A DNA stretch of 64,000 nt, from NCBI RefSeq assembly GCF_000296215.2, contig NZ_CP013949.1, forward strand, positions 2,535,501-2,599,500. Direction: 5' to 3'. Shown here piece after piece: positions 41,139-49,570 of the stretch. A program made the position numbers and the translations under genes. The DNA is from Bradyrhizobium sp. CCGE-LA001 (GTDB taxonomy: Bacteria; Pseudomonadota; Alphaproteobacteria; Rhizobiales; Xanthobacteraceae). The number at the start of each line of letters is the position of its first letter. Position 1 is the stretch's first letter. The notes beneath the pieces were generated by a model. It had not been told where the DNA came from. It ran no database searches and saw only the letters and a list, made by a program, of their open reading frames with translations.

Positions 41139-41791
41139 GCGTCGGCGCCGTGTTCCACATGGAGCCCGTCGTTGCCGCGATGACTCTTGCGGTCTGCAGC
41201 AGCTTTGGCATCGGTCTCTGCCGCGCCGGTCTCCGCAACGATCATGTTGGCATGCTGAGTGACGTTGCCGACGATGGCGCGTCCGCCGTCCTGCACGGAC
41301 AGGTTCTGCACCGTGATCGCGCGCGCGTCGTTGTTGCGGTGACGGCTCAGCGCCTCGACCTGAGCGGAGAAGGTGCGGGAGAGCCGCGTCAATGCGCGCG
41401 TGAGGCTTTCCTGCTGCAGCGGATCGTCGGTGCAGGCGAGCCGACAGGCGCAGCGCATGGCCGCCACATGGATGGAGACCATCTGAGACACCAGCATGGC
41501 CTCGATGGAATCCTTCGGCGCGATGCTCCCGATCATCGAGATCATGAAGGCGAGATTGGCTTCATCGGGCTTCTGCGCGACCGCGCTCGCCTTGGCCAAT
41601 TGCCTCAGCATGCCGTGCAGGGCGTCGCGATCGGCGGCACCGAGCGCCGCCGCCAGCAGCTGCTCGGCGCTTTGCGGGTCGGCATGGCTGATCGCGATGC
41701 GATGCTTGTAGAGTTTTACCCGTGGGCGCGCGGCGGGAAGGCTGTCGGCCGCAAGCGGCGAGGTGATTTGGCGGTTCGGAGATGTCGTCAT
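41135..41791 (-). CDS. Conserved hypothetical protein of Bradyrhizobium type (218 aa)
   Basis: Protein of 218 residues starting at ATG 41791 behind AAAGGA. Its distinctive parts are PRVKLYKHRIAISHADPQSA, LAFMISMIGSIAPKDSIEAM, MVSIHVAAMRCACRLA, LTRLSRTFSAQVEALSRHR and AITVQNLSVQDGGRAIVGNV. It is mostly helical, with a short beta-rich C-terminus (VQNLSVQDGGRAIVGNVTQH). No catalytic motif is recognised. The same two-gene arrangement with the Cys/His-rich protein downstream is one that I recall from other Bradyrhizobium loci, sometimes next to mobile DNA. The function is unknown. Confidence 0.72.
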   Translation of the reverse strand: MTTSPNRQITSPLAADSLPAARPRVKLYKHRIAISHADPQSAEQLLAAALGAADRDALHGMLRQLAKASAVAQKPDEANLAFMISMIGSIAPKDSIEAMLVSQMVSIHVAAMRCACRLACTDDPLQQESLTRALTRLSRTFSAQVEALSRHRNNDARAITVQNLSVQDGGRAIVGNVTQHANMIVAETGAAETDAKAAADRKSHRGNDGLHVEHGADA

Positions 41792-42209
41792 GGCTCTTGT
41801 CCTTTGCAGGCGCAGGCGTGCGAACGAGCCTTCGCCCGTCGCGCGCGAATGCGAATTTCGGATATTGATGGAGGGGTTACGCGCACCAGGCCGAGGCATC
41901 CGCGGGCCGGGCGGCGGGGACGCAGGCGCTTGTTGCGATGGTGGCATTATGCCCCTGTATTGCCCGACGAGTCAAATTTGGTTCGTCGTATCCGAAAGAC
42001 TCGCAAGTCATTGATTCGACAGTGGTCGGCTACTGTGCATGGGGTTGTTTTCGCACTTCGTGTTTGAGAATTGCACTCTCGTGCCGCGCGGCGGAATGCG
42101 GGCACACAAACGCGATTGCGAATTTCGGCACGACCGCTATTCATGATCGTCGACGCGCCGCACCAACAAGCATGCACAGGCGGCGCGGTGAGGCCTGGGG
42201 AGGGAACGA
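41792..42209. other. Intergenic interval before the Bug-type binding protein
   Basis: This 418-bp divergent spacer has an AT-richer centre (about 41950-42130). It should contain promoters for both flanking genes. No palindrome, gene or terminator stood out. Confidence 0.4.
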
Positions 42210-43184
42210 ATGCAACGAACGCTTCGCCTGCTGGCGATTGTCGCCGCCTTGTGCGTGACGACAGAGGCCCTCGCGCAGAAATATCCGGCGCGGCCGGCCA
42301 AGATCGTGGTCGGCTTCAGCGCGGGCGGCCCGGTCGACGTCGTCGCGCGCATCGTCGCTGATCGGCTCAGCAACAAGCTCGGCCAGCCCTTCGTGGTCGA
42401 GAACCGCGCCGGCGCCAACGGCATGATCGCAGCCGAGGGCGTGGCGCGTGCGGATGCGGACGGCTACACCATCCTCGCTTGCAACTCGTCGACGATCACG
42501 CTGAACAAGACGCTGTTCAAGGACATCCGCTACGATCCGCAAGTCGATTTTGCGCCGCTCACCACAGTCGTGTCGGCGCCGCTCGTCCTCGTCGTCAATC
42601 CCGAGAATCCCAAGACGGCGAACATCAAATCCGTCGCCGATCTCGTCGCCGCGGCGAAGGCCGCGCCGGGCGCGCTCGCTTACGGCTCGGGCGGCAACGG
42701 CAATCTCGCCCATCTCGCCATGGAGCTGCTCAGCCAGAAGGCCGGCATCAAGATGATCCACGTGCCCTATCGCGGCGGCTCGGCGGCCGAGGTTGGCATT
42801 CTCGCGCAGGAGGTGCTGGCGGTGTTCGATCCGCTCTCCGCCGTGCCGCTGGTCAAGGCCGGCAAGCTGCGCGCGCTCGCGGTGTCGTCGGCCGAGCGGC
42901 TGCCGGCGCTGCCCGACGTGCCGACGGTGGCGGAAGCCGGCTATCCGGGCTTCGACATCTCGTTCTGGGTCGGCTTCTTCATGCCGAAGGCAACGCCCGC
43001 GCCGATCCTGGAGACACTGCACCGGGAGATCGTCGCGGCCGCCAAGGATCCGGCTGCCGAGGAGAAGCTCGGCTCGCAAGGCGTCGTCTCGGTGCTCGGT
43101 CCCACTGAGTACGCCGCCAAGATCGCCAAGGAGACCAAGGATCTCGCCGATGTCGTGGCCGCGGCGAACATCAAGGCGGAGTGA
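42210..43184 (+). CDS. Bug-family (TctC-like) periplasmic solute-binding protein
   Basis: Tripartite tricarboxylate transporter-type binding protein of 324 residues. A signal peptide (MQRTLRLLAIVAALCVTTEALAQ) precedes YPARPAKIVVGFSAGGPVDV, the diagnostic first strand and ligand loop. ENRAGANGMIAAEGVARADA, HVPYRGGSAAE and RLPALPDVPTVAEAGYPGFD follow as in the family. These proteins bind carboxylates or other small acids. As is common for Bug proteins, no tctA or tctB membrane gene is adjacent. GGGAGGGAA precedes the ATG. The ligand is unknown. Confidence 0.9.
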   Translation: MQRTLRLLAIVAALCVTTEALAQKYPARPAKIVVGFSAGGPVDVVARIVADRLSNKLGQPFVVENRAGANGMIAAEGVARADADGYTILACNSSTITLNKTLFKDIRYDPQVDFAPLTTVVSAPLVLVVNPENPKTANIKSVADLVAAAKAAPGALAYGSGGNGNLAHLAMELLSQKAGIKMIHVPYRGGSAAEVGILAQEVLAVFDPLSAVPLVKAGKLRALAVSSAERLPALPDVPTVAEAGYPGFDISFWVGFFMPKATPAPILETLHREIVAAAKDPAAEEKLGSQGVVSVLGPTEYAAKIAKETKDLADVVAAANIKAE

Positions 43185-43219
43185 GGCGAGGGCGGCGAGC
43201 GCAGGCCGGAACGACGTTC

Positions 43220-43681
43220 CTATTCATCGCCGATTATCTGCGCCAGCCGATCGAGCAGCGGGCGCTGTCCGGCGTTGATCTTCTTCCGTGCCTCGTCGAG
43301 CGTGAACCATTCGGCCCGGTCGACCTCCGGGAAAACCTGCCGCTTGCCGTTGCGTGGCGGCCATTCCATCTCGAATGTGTTGCTGCGAATGCTGCTCGTG
43401 TCGATGTCGAATTCGGCGGCAAACGCGGTAACGCGCTTGCCTCCGCGCTGCTTGATTTGATCCAGCGCCATCAGCGGCACGGTCAGCTCGAGCCCAAGCT
43501 CTTCGGCAAACTCTCGCCGCGCGGCGATCTCCGCATCTTCCTCATCCGCATACTCGCCCTTCGGGATCGACCAGGCGCCGAGATCCTTGGTGCGCCAGAA
43601 CGGCCCCCCGGGATGAACCAGGAGAACCTCGAGCCTTTTCCGCTTCCGATAGGCGAGGATCCCGGCACTCTTCGATGGCAT
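43220..43681 (-). CDS. Nudix hydrolase
   Basis: Nudix hydrolase of 153 residues. The Nudix box G-x5-E-x7-R-E-x2-E-E-x-G is complete at about residues 42-64 (GEYADEEDAEIAARREFAEE, then LG). The start MPSKSAGILAYRKRKRLEVL and the FRTKDLGAWSIPKGE region resemble NTP pyrophosphohydrolases of the MutT-like DNA mismatch or (di)nucleoside polyphosphate group. The substrate is not predictable from the box. It stands alone, convergent with the Bug-protein gene and divergent from the DUF1236 gene. Confidence 0.9.
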   Translation of the reverse strand: MPSKSAGILAYRKRKRLEVLLVHPGGPFWRTKDLGAWSIPKGEYADEEDAEIAARREFAEELGLELTVPLMALDQIKQRGGKRVTAFAAEFDIDTSSIRSNTFEMEWPPRNGKRQVFPEVDRAEWFTLDEARKKINAGQRPLLDRLAQIIGDE

Positions 43682-43724
43682 CGCAAGTTCCCTGCAGAAG
43701 CGGTCCGCCCTCTCGGGAAAAAGT

Positions 43725-43749
43725 GGAACTTGGCGTTTTAGCGCAGGTT
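43725..43749 (+). promoter_or_regulatory. EcfG-type (general stress sigma) promoter candidate
   Basis: GGAAC (43725-43729), 16 bases, then GGTT (43746-43749). This fits the alphaproteobacterial EcfG consensus GGAAC-N16/17-CGTT except for one base. It lies 36 bp upstream of the DUF1236 gene. Confidence 0.5.
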
Positions 43750-43785
43750 AGTAGCCAAGTTTCATTTGATGAAAGGGAGTGAACC

Positions 43786-44883
43786 ATGATCCGCCTGTTG
43801 GCAACCACCGCATTAGGGCTGGTGCTGGCGAGCGCCGCTTATGCGCAATCGCCGAGCACGACGACCAAGCCCGAGCAGACCCCGCAATCCCAATCGAATT
43901 CCACAGCGCCTTCGACGGCATCGCCATCTGCCTCGCAGCAGACCACATCGCAGCCGCAGCAATCACCGGCGACGGGAACTTCGGCGCAGAATACGCAGAA
44001 CACCGGGACCGCCAATTCCGGCTCCGGCACCTCCAACAATGCCGCGAACAGCTCGGACACATCTCGGCCGCAGAGCGGCACCGCTAGCTCGAACACCACC
44101 GGTAACCAACCCGCGACCCAGCAGAGCGCCAACCCGCCGCCCGCGAACACGAACCAGGCGCAGGATCGGTCCAATCCACCGCCGGCCAATAGCAATCAGG
44201 CCCAGCAGGCGCCCGCCGCATCCGGAACCAATCAGGCTCAGCAGGCGCCGACCAGCAACCAGGCGCAGGGTGAACGGTCCGGAGCCAACTCACAAGCAGC
44301 CGCACAAACCGACGTCAACCTCAACAAGCAGCAGGAGACCAGGATCAGCACCTCGATCTCGCGTCTGAACGTCCGGCCCGTGACCAATGTCAATTTCTCG
44401 TTGAATGTCGGCACGGTGGTGCCGCGCGACGTTCATCTGTCGACACTGCCGCCCGACGTCGTCGAGATCGTGCCGCAATATCGCGGCTACAGCTTTGCGC
44501 TGGTGAAGGATGAGATCGTCGTGGTCGATCCTGCGACGTACAAGATCGTGACGGTACTGCCCTATTCGGGACAGTCCACGGCAACGACGACGACCACGCG
44601 CGAGCGCAGCGCCAGCAAGTTCTCGGACCGCGATCGCGAAGCCATCCGCAAGCATGCGAAAACCCGCACCGAGGGGCGCAAGGAAGTGCGGACCACCGGC
44701 AGCACCGCGCGCAGTGAAATCCGCGTCGGTGACCGTCTTCCCGAAGGCGTCGAGGTCGAGGAATTCCCGACCACGGTCTACCGCGACGCGCCTGATCTGC
44801 GCGAGTATCGCTACATCCACCGCGACACCCGGACCTATGTCATCGAGCCGCGTGAGCGTCGCGTGATCGAGGAGATCGATTAG
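43786..44883 (+). CDS. Exported low-complexity protein with DUF1236 domains
   Basis: Secreted or periplasmic protein of 365 residues. A signal peptide (ending SAAYAQ, about residue 21) is followed by a 150-residue low-complexity region of S/T/P/Q/N containing imperfect repeats of PPPAN-NQAQ and NQAQQAP (about 44138-44270). Two DUF1236 units follow: NFSLNVGTVVPRDVHLSTLP...YSFALVKDEIVVVDPATYKI (about 205-260), then EIRVGDRLPEGVEVEEFPTT...TYVIEPRERRVIEEID at the end. DUF1236 proteins are common and expanded in Bradyrhizobium, function unproven, often stress-induced. An EcfG-type promoter precedes it and a bidirectional terminator follows. Confidence 0.87.
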   Translation: MIRLLATTALGLVLASAAYAQSPSTTTKPEQTPQSQSNSTAPSTASPSASQQTTSQPQQSPATGTSAQNTQNTGTANSGSGTSNNAANSSDTSRPQSGTASSNTTGNQPATQQSANPPPANTNQAQDRSNPPPANSNQAQQAPAASGTNQAQQAPTSNQAQGERSGANSQAAAQTDVNLNKQQETRISTSISRLNVRPVTNVNFSLNVGTVVPRDVHLSTLPPDVVEIVPQYRGYSFALVKDEIVVVDPATYKIVTVLPYSGQSTATTTTTRERSASKFSDRDREAIRKHAKTRTEGRKEVRTTGSTARSEIRVGDRLPEGVEVEEFPTTVYRDAPDLREYRYIHRDTRTYVIEPRERRVIEEID

Positions 44884-44893
44884 CAGCGGATAT

Positions 44894-44919
44894 CGGAGCC
44901 GCCAGACCTGGCGGCTCCG
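44894..44919. terminator. Bidirectional hairpin terminator
   Basis: CGGAGCCGCCA (44894-44904), loop GACC, TGGCGGCTCCG (44909-44919): a perfect 11-bp stem. It fills the 40-bp gap between the convergent DUF1236 and lytic transglycosylase genes and probably ends transcription from both sides. Confidence 0.7.
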
Positions 44920-44923
44920 AATG

Positions 44924-45886
44924 CTAACCCGACGGCCGTTCGCGCGAGGCGAGGCGAACAGCCCGGGCTTTCGCGCTCTTTCCGGCAGCGCGTGCCGCGA
45001 TCATGCTGCGCGCCTTGCCGCTGGCGGCAGCATTCTTCCGAAGCAGCGATGCGAACCGCTTCCGCGCAGCGCTCGTCGTCGGGCGCGCGGCAAGCTGCTC
45101 GGACTTGCGGATGATGGTCACCACCGAAGGGGTCAGGTTGACCGGAACCCAGGCGACATCCTTGGCCTTCGAAAGACTGCCGATGCCTTCGCAAGGCGCT
45201 TCGCGCGGCAGGTCGATCCGGATCGCAAGCGCTTCGGCGCGTTCGGTCCAGTCCTCGGCCTGTGTGCCCGTGATGATGCGCACATAGTCGCGAGTCTCGC
45301 GCGGCAGTTCGCTCTGTTTGGCGAGCCACTTCTGGATGCGGCCGGGGCCGGCGTTGTAGGCGGCTGCGGCAAGGCCGAGATTGCCGAAATCGTCGCGCAG
45401 CTTGCGCAGGAATTTTGCCGATGCCGGCAGCGCCTTCATCGGATCGAAGGGATCGTCGAGCCCGACCTCGGCGGCGGTCTCCGGCATGAACTGCGCGACG
45501 CCCTGCGCGCCGGCGTGGCTGACTTCGTGGGATTTGAAGCGGCTCTCCTGCCAGATCAGGCGCGCGAAGAACGGCACCGGAATGCCGCTGGTCTCGGCGG
45601 CCTCGCGAAGCGCATGACAGAATTGCTCAATGGGTGACCTCTGCGCTTGCGTCACAGGCTGGATCTCCGGCGCCGGCTCGATCACCTGCTCATGCGCTGC
45701 ACGAGCGTTGGCGACCTCGATGGCCTGCACACTGGCAAGGAAGAGTTCGACCACTGGAACCAGTGGCGAGACCTGAGTGTTCACAAGGACGGTGCGATCG
45801 ACAATCGATGTTTGCCGGGACGCCGACGAATTCAGGTCGCACATCAGAATCAGAAACGCGGCGCAAGCCGCGACGACAAATCGCAT
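44924..45886 (-). CDS. Lytic transglycosylase (SLT domain)
   Basis: Peptidoglycan-cleaving enzyme of about 320 residues. After a signal-like N-terminus (MRFVVAACAAFLILMCDL), the SLT domain (about 110-215) shows PFFARLIWQESRFKSHEVSH with the catalytic Glu in QES, GAQGVAQFMPETAAEVGL, FDPMKALPASAKFL and AAAAYNAGPGRIQKWL. All are standard for soluble lytic transglycosylases. The C-terminal 70 residues are basic and alanine-rich. It starts at ATG 45886; a TTG four codons upstream is possible. The lytic transglycosylase and the L,D-transpeptidase at 46071 are divergent neighbours, both acting on the cell wall. Confidence 0.87.
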   Translation of the reverse strand: MRFVVAACAAFLILMCDLNSSASRQTSIVDRTVLVNTQVSPLVPVVELFLASVQAIEVANARAAHEQVIEPAPEIQPVTQAQRSPIEQFCHALREAAETSGIPVPFFARLIWQESRFKSHEVSHAGAQGVAQFMPETAAEVGLDDPFDPMKALPASAKFLRKLRDDFGNLGLAAAAYNAGPGRIQKWLAKQSELPRETRDYVRIITGTQAEDWTERAEALAIRIDLPREAPCEGIGSLSKAKDVAWVPVNLTPSVVTIIRKSEQLAARPTTSAARKRFASLLRKNAAASGKARSMIAARAAGKSAKARAVRLASRERPSG

Positions 45887-46070
45887 TTGCTGGGGCAACC
45901 TCGAACTGTGGGGTGAACTGCCAGCGATGCGCCGGCGATAGGAAGCTGTTAACCGTCCGATTGCGGCAAAGCTGCGTTCTCGTCGGTTCCTTCGGTGTTA
46001 CTACGGTGTTCCCAAGGAGAAACTGTCCGCGGTTTTGCGGGTCATCATTTGTGAATCGGGACGAACGATC

Positions 46071-47105
46071 ATGATGCGATGGATGCTTGGCACGGTGATG
46101 TTGCTGTGGTTCGTCTGCCCGGTGCTCGCGGGCAATCTCGATGCGAACGCTGTCAATGATGCGGCGCGCTCCGAAAAGCCGCCGGCCACGGACAAGATCA
46201 GCGCACCCACGGCGAAGCTTCAGATCCTGCTCGACCGCGCGCAATTCTCCCCCGGTCAGATCGATGGCAAGTTCGGAGAAAACGCGCAGAAGGCATTGAA
46301 GGCGTTCGCCGAGCAGAACGGTCTCGGCTTCGACAAGACGATCGCCCCCGAACTCTGGGACAAGCTGAATGCTGCGAGCGAAGGGCCTGTCCTCGTCGAC
46401 TACAAAATCACCGACGCAGATGTTAAGGGGCCATTTCTCAAGAAGCTGCCGACGAAGCTCGAGGACATGAAGTCGCTGGAGGCGCTGAGCTACACCAGTC
46501 CGCTCGAAGGGCTCGCGGAGAAATTCCACATGAGCGAGGAGCTGTTGAAGGCGCTCAATCCAAAGAAGGCTTTCGACAAGGCGGGCGAGACGATCATCGT
46601 GGCCAACATTCCGGCGCGACGGGAGCTTCCACGCATTGCGCGGGTGGAGATCGACAAAGCGAGCGAAACGCTCAAGGCGTTCGATGAGACCGGCCGGCTG
46701 ATCGCTTATTATCCGGCGTCAGTCGGCAGTGCAGATCGTCCGACACCAACGGGGACACTGAAGGTCACTGCCGCCCACGAGCAGCCGACTTATCGCTACA
46801 ATCCCGAGTACAAGTTCAAAGGCGTGAAATCCAAGAGACCCTTCGACATCAAGCCGGGGCCGAACAATCCGGTGGGATCGTACTGGATCGGCCTATCGGC
46901 GCAGGGCTACGGCATTCACGGAACGGCCGAGCCCGACAGGGTCAGCAAGTCGGCGTCTCACGGCTGCGTCAGGCTGACCAATTGGGACGCGCGTGTGCTC
47001 GGCGAGAACGTCAAGCGCGGCACGTCCGTGGTTTTCCTCGATGCATCGACCGATACGTCCTCAAGGCAGCAGGGCGCGCCCGCGGCGAAGCGCGCCTCGA
47101 ACTAG
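46071..47105 (+). CDS. L,D-transpeptidase (YkuD domain) with peptidoglycan-binding domain
   Basis: Exported cell-wall enzyme of about 344 residues. Signal peptide MMRWMLGTVMLLWFVCPVLA; peptidoglycan-binding domain 1 (LQILLDRAQFSPGQIDGKFG, about 50-105); a linker with a LysM-like stretch (LEGLAEKFHMSEELLKALNP, about 145-170); then the YkuD catalytic domain (about 195-325) with YGIHGTAEPD and the active-site motif SASHGCVRLTNWDA. It forms 3-3 crosslinks or attaches proteins to peptidoglycan. The start is ATG 46071 or 46074. An upstream in-frame GTG/ATG region is not signal-like. The ending after residue 330 is serine/alanine-rich. Confidence 0.9.
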   Translation: MMRWMLGTVMLLWFVCPVLAGNLDANAVNDAARSEKPPATDKISAPTAKLQILLDRAQFSPGQIDGKFGENAQKALKAFAEQNGLGFDKTIAPELWDKLNAASEGPVLVDYKITDADVKGPFLKKLPTKLEDMKSLEALSYTSPLEGLAEKFHMSEELLKALNPKKAFDKAGETIIVANIPARRELPRIARVEIDKASETLKAFDETGRLIAYYPASVGSADRPTPTGTLKVTAAHEQPTYRYNPEYKFKGVKSKRPFDIKPGPNNPVGSYWIGLSAQGYGIHGTAEPDRVSKSASHGCVRLTNWDARVLGENVKRGTSVVFLDASTDTSSRQQGAPAAKRASN

Positions 47106-47151
47106 TCCTTGCGCATCGGATCTCGTGACACGCGTCGAGTATCAAGTTGAG

Positions 47152-48009
47152 TCAGCCAGCAACGAAGGCGAGCAGGGTGCCATTGGCCTTGGCCGGCGGC
47201 ACGCAGATCGCGTTCCCACTGCGCATGGCGACCGAACCGAGCGCCGTTTCGGTTGCTGCGAGATCGCCGCTGACCAGCACCAGCGCCGCGCCGCCGCGTT
47301 CGGAGAGGCCGGTCAGCGGCACGCCGGGATAGAGTCTGCCGAGCTGGTCCAGCGTCAGATAGACAAAGTCGGCGCGATCTCCGCCGGAAGGCACGGTGGC
47401 CGCGCCGTCCGCATCGGTCGTCGGCTCACGGTCGATCAGGCGTGCCAGATGCGCGGCTTCCTTCGCGGGCTCGGGCGTTGCGATCAGCGTCTGCCTGATC
47501 CGCTTCGCCGCATTGGCATGCCTCATCAGTTCGGGAATCCACACGGTCTCGCGGGTCTTGTGCTGGCAGGCGAAGATGCGCACGCCGCCCGGCGCTTCCG
47601 CGGTCGGCCACATGAAGGTGCGAAATTTTGCCGCCGAGACCCTGCCATCGGGCAGCGTCACAGGCCGCTCGAAATCGGTCGGGCCGATCGGCTCCAGGCC
47701 TCGTGCACGGATCTCCTCGGCGCCGGCGGCGGAATCGACTGCAGTGAAGGCGATGCGCTCGATGCCTTCACCGCGCTTGTCGAGGAAGGCGCGCGCGGGG
47801 GCATTGAGCTCGGTTGGGGCGAGCACGCCGAGCAGCTCCATATAGTCAGGGTCGAACATGATCGTGTAATTGCCCGTGCCCATGTGAACGCTGTGGGTGC
47901 CGCGCGGCGATAAGGTGAATCCGAGCTGCCGATAATTTTCGGCGGCCTTGTCGAGGTCCTTCACCATGACGACGGCGTGATCGATACCGATGACGTTCTT
48001 GAGGGCCAC
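47152..48009 (-). CDS. VOC family (glyoxalase-like) protein
   Basis: Protein of 285 residues with a VOC-type fold of the glyoxalase-like domain group: IGIDHAVVMVKDLDKAAENYRQLGFTLSP at the N-terminus (split here only by naming), FDPDYMELLGVL, and a second half from about 160 with a weaker repeat. Family members of this size (DUF1835/glyoxalase_3-like) have unknown substrates. The start ATG 48009 (MALKN) is preceded by a GGGG-rich sequence. It lies between the convergent L,D-transpeptidase and the urate hydroxylase gene upstream on the same strand. No metal set can be assigned with confidence. Confidence 0.75.
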   Translation of the reverse strand: MALKNVIGIDHAVVMVKDLDKAAENYRQLGFTLSPRGTHSVHMGTGNYTIMFDPDYMELLGVLAPTELNAPARAFLDKRGEGIERIAFTAVDSAAGAEEIRARGLEPIGPTDFERPVTLPDGRVSAAKFRTFMWPTAEAPGGVRIFACQHKTRETVWIPELMRHANAAKRIRQTLIATPEPAKEAAHLARLIDREPTTDADGAATVPSGGDRADFVYLTLDQLGRLYPGVPLTGLSERGGAALVLVSGDLAATETALGSVAMRSGNAICVPPAKANGTLLAFVAG

Positions 48010-48152
48010 TGTTCTTTCCCCGATTGCAGATTGACCTTGAGCCGCGTTGACAGCCGACGGCCATGTCTACGCCGGATGGGCGGCCAAGTCATTTTCAATT
48101 CGGGGGAAGATGCGGAATTTCATTCCGCGCGACGCATCCTCGCGTGGCGCCG

Positions 48153-49343
48153 TCAACGCGCCCGCTCGATATAGGCGGCGAGGATGGCGCGCTCCTCGCT
48201 GGTCATCTCGGTGATGTTGCCCGGCGGCATGGCATTCGACCAGGCGGCGACACGGCCGATCAGGCGGATGTTGCGATGGATGTGCTCGGGCGCATCGAGC
48301 AGGATGCCCTTCGGCGCGGTGACGATGCCGGCCCAGACCGGCTCGGCGGCGTGGCACATGCTGCAGCGGGACATCACGATGTCCTCGACATTGGCAAGCG
48401 TCGGTGGTGCCGGCAGTGCGGCGGACTTGATCTCGCGCGGGCCGGCCGCGGAGAGGAAGAGGATCGCGATCACGCCGATGGCCGCGACGCCCCACACCCA
48501 CCACGGCGATTTGCGGCCCGCGTGTCGCTCATTGAAGAAATGGCGGATCACCGGGCCGAGCGCCAGGACGATGGCGACGATGATCCAGTTGTAGCGCGTG
48601 GCGTAAAGCAGGGGATAGTGGTTGCTGATCATCAGCACGACCACGGGGAGCGTCAGATAATTGTTGTGGACCGAGCGCTCCTTGCTGGCCTTGCCGAGCT
48701 TCGGATCCGGCGCCTGTCCCGCGATCAGGCTGCCCACGATCTTCTTCTGGTTCGGGATGATGAGCGCGAAGACGTTGGCGACCATGATGGTGCCGATGAT
48801 CGCGCCAATCTGGTTGAAAGCGCCGCGGCCGCTCAGCACATGGGTGAAGGCGTAGGTCAGCGCGACCAGGAACAAATAGCCGCCGATGGCGAACGGCAGC
48901 TCGCGCTGCGCCAGCCCGCTGCGGCAGGCGGCTTCATAGAGCAGCCAGGCCAGCGCGAGGCTGCAGAAGCTGAACAGGCCGGCCTGCAATGGCGAGAGGT
49001 CGAGGATGGATTTGTCGACCAGGAACAGATCGGCCTCGAGATAATACACCACCACCATCAGGGCGAAGCCGGACAGCCAGGTGGTGTAGGCCTCCCATTT
49101 GAACCAGGTCAGCTCGTCCGGCATCTGGGAAGGCGCGACCAGGTACTTCATGATCCGGTAGAAGCCGCCGCCATGGACCTGCCAGGCTTCGCCCTGGACG
49201 CCGTTGGGAAGGTCATTCTTGGGCCTGAGGCTCAGATCGAGGGCGATGAAATAGAAGGAGCTGCCGATCCAGGCGATCGCGGCAACCACGTGCAGCCAGC
49301 GGAGCAGCAGGCTCGCCCATTCCGATATGACGGATCCCCACAT
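48153..49343 (-). CDS. puuD: Membrane urate hydroxylase with C-terminal cytochrome c domain (PuuD-like)
   Basis: Membrane protein of about 396 residues with eight predicted helices followed by a C-terminal cytochrome c domain. The haem motif CSMCH lies at about residue 322, with MPP (AMPPGN) as the candidate axial methionine. The N-terminal part (LLRWLHVVAAIAWIGSSFYF) and the middle HPEW-free but GGGFYRIMKYLVAPSQMPDE region match the urate oxidase N-terminal (DUF989) family, in which PuuD hydroxylates urate and passes electrons to the respiratory chain. ATG 49343 is preferred over an upstream ATG (49463). It is divergent from the PQQ-dependent sugar dehydrogenase. Confidence 0.83.
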   Translation of the reverse strand: MWGSVISEWASLLLRWLHVVAAIAWIGSSFYFIALDLSLRPKNDLPNGVQGEAWQVHGGGFYRIMKYLVAPSQMPDELTWFKWEAYTTWLSGFALMVVVYYLEADLFLVDKSILDLSPLQAGLFSFCSLALAWLLYEAACRSGLAQRELPFAIGGYLFLVALTYAFTHVLSGRGAFNQIGAIIGTIMVANVFALIIPNQKKIVGSLIAGQAPDPKLGKASKERSVHNNYLTLPVVVLMISNHYPLLYATRYNWIIVAIVLALGPVIRHFFNERHAGRKSPWWVWGVAAIGVIAILFLSAAGPREIKSAALPAPPTLANVEDIVMSRCSMCHAAEPVWAGIVTAPKGILLDAPEHIHRNIRLIGRVAAWSNAMPPGNITEMTSEERAILAAYIERAR

Positions 49344-49570
49344 GATCTTCCCAACAGTCGCGACAGCGATGCCGCAGCTTTGATGACCGCAACTTCCGCC
49401 CTTACAATGTGTCGCACCTATCTGCGGTGTTTTCCAGTACGATGGAGCGAACCCGATGCACATCGTGCGGGCATGAGCTGACGTGGGATGCGGCAGGCCC
49501 GAGTTGCGGTAGAACGTTTGCAGATGATCGGCGTTGATGGTCGGCAGCTAGAGGTGGGAAGGAGGGCGAC

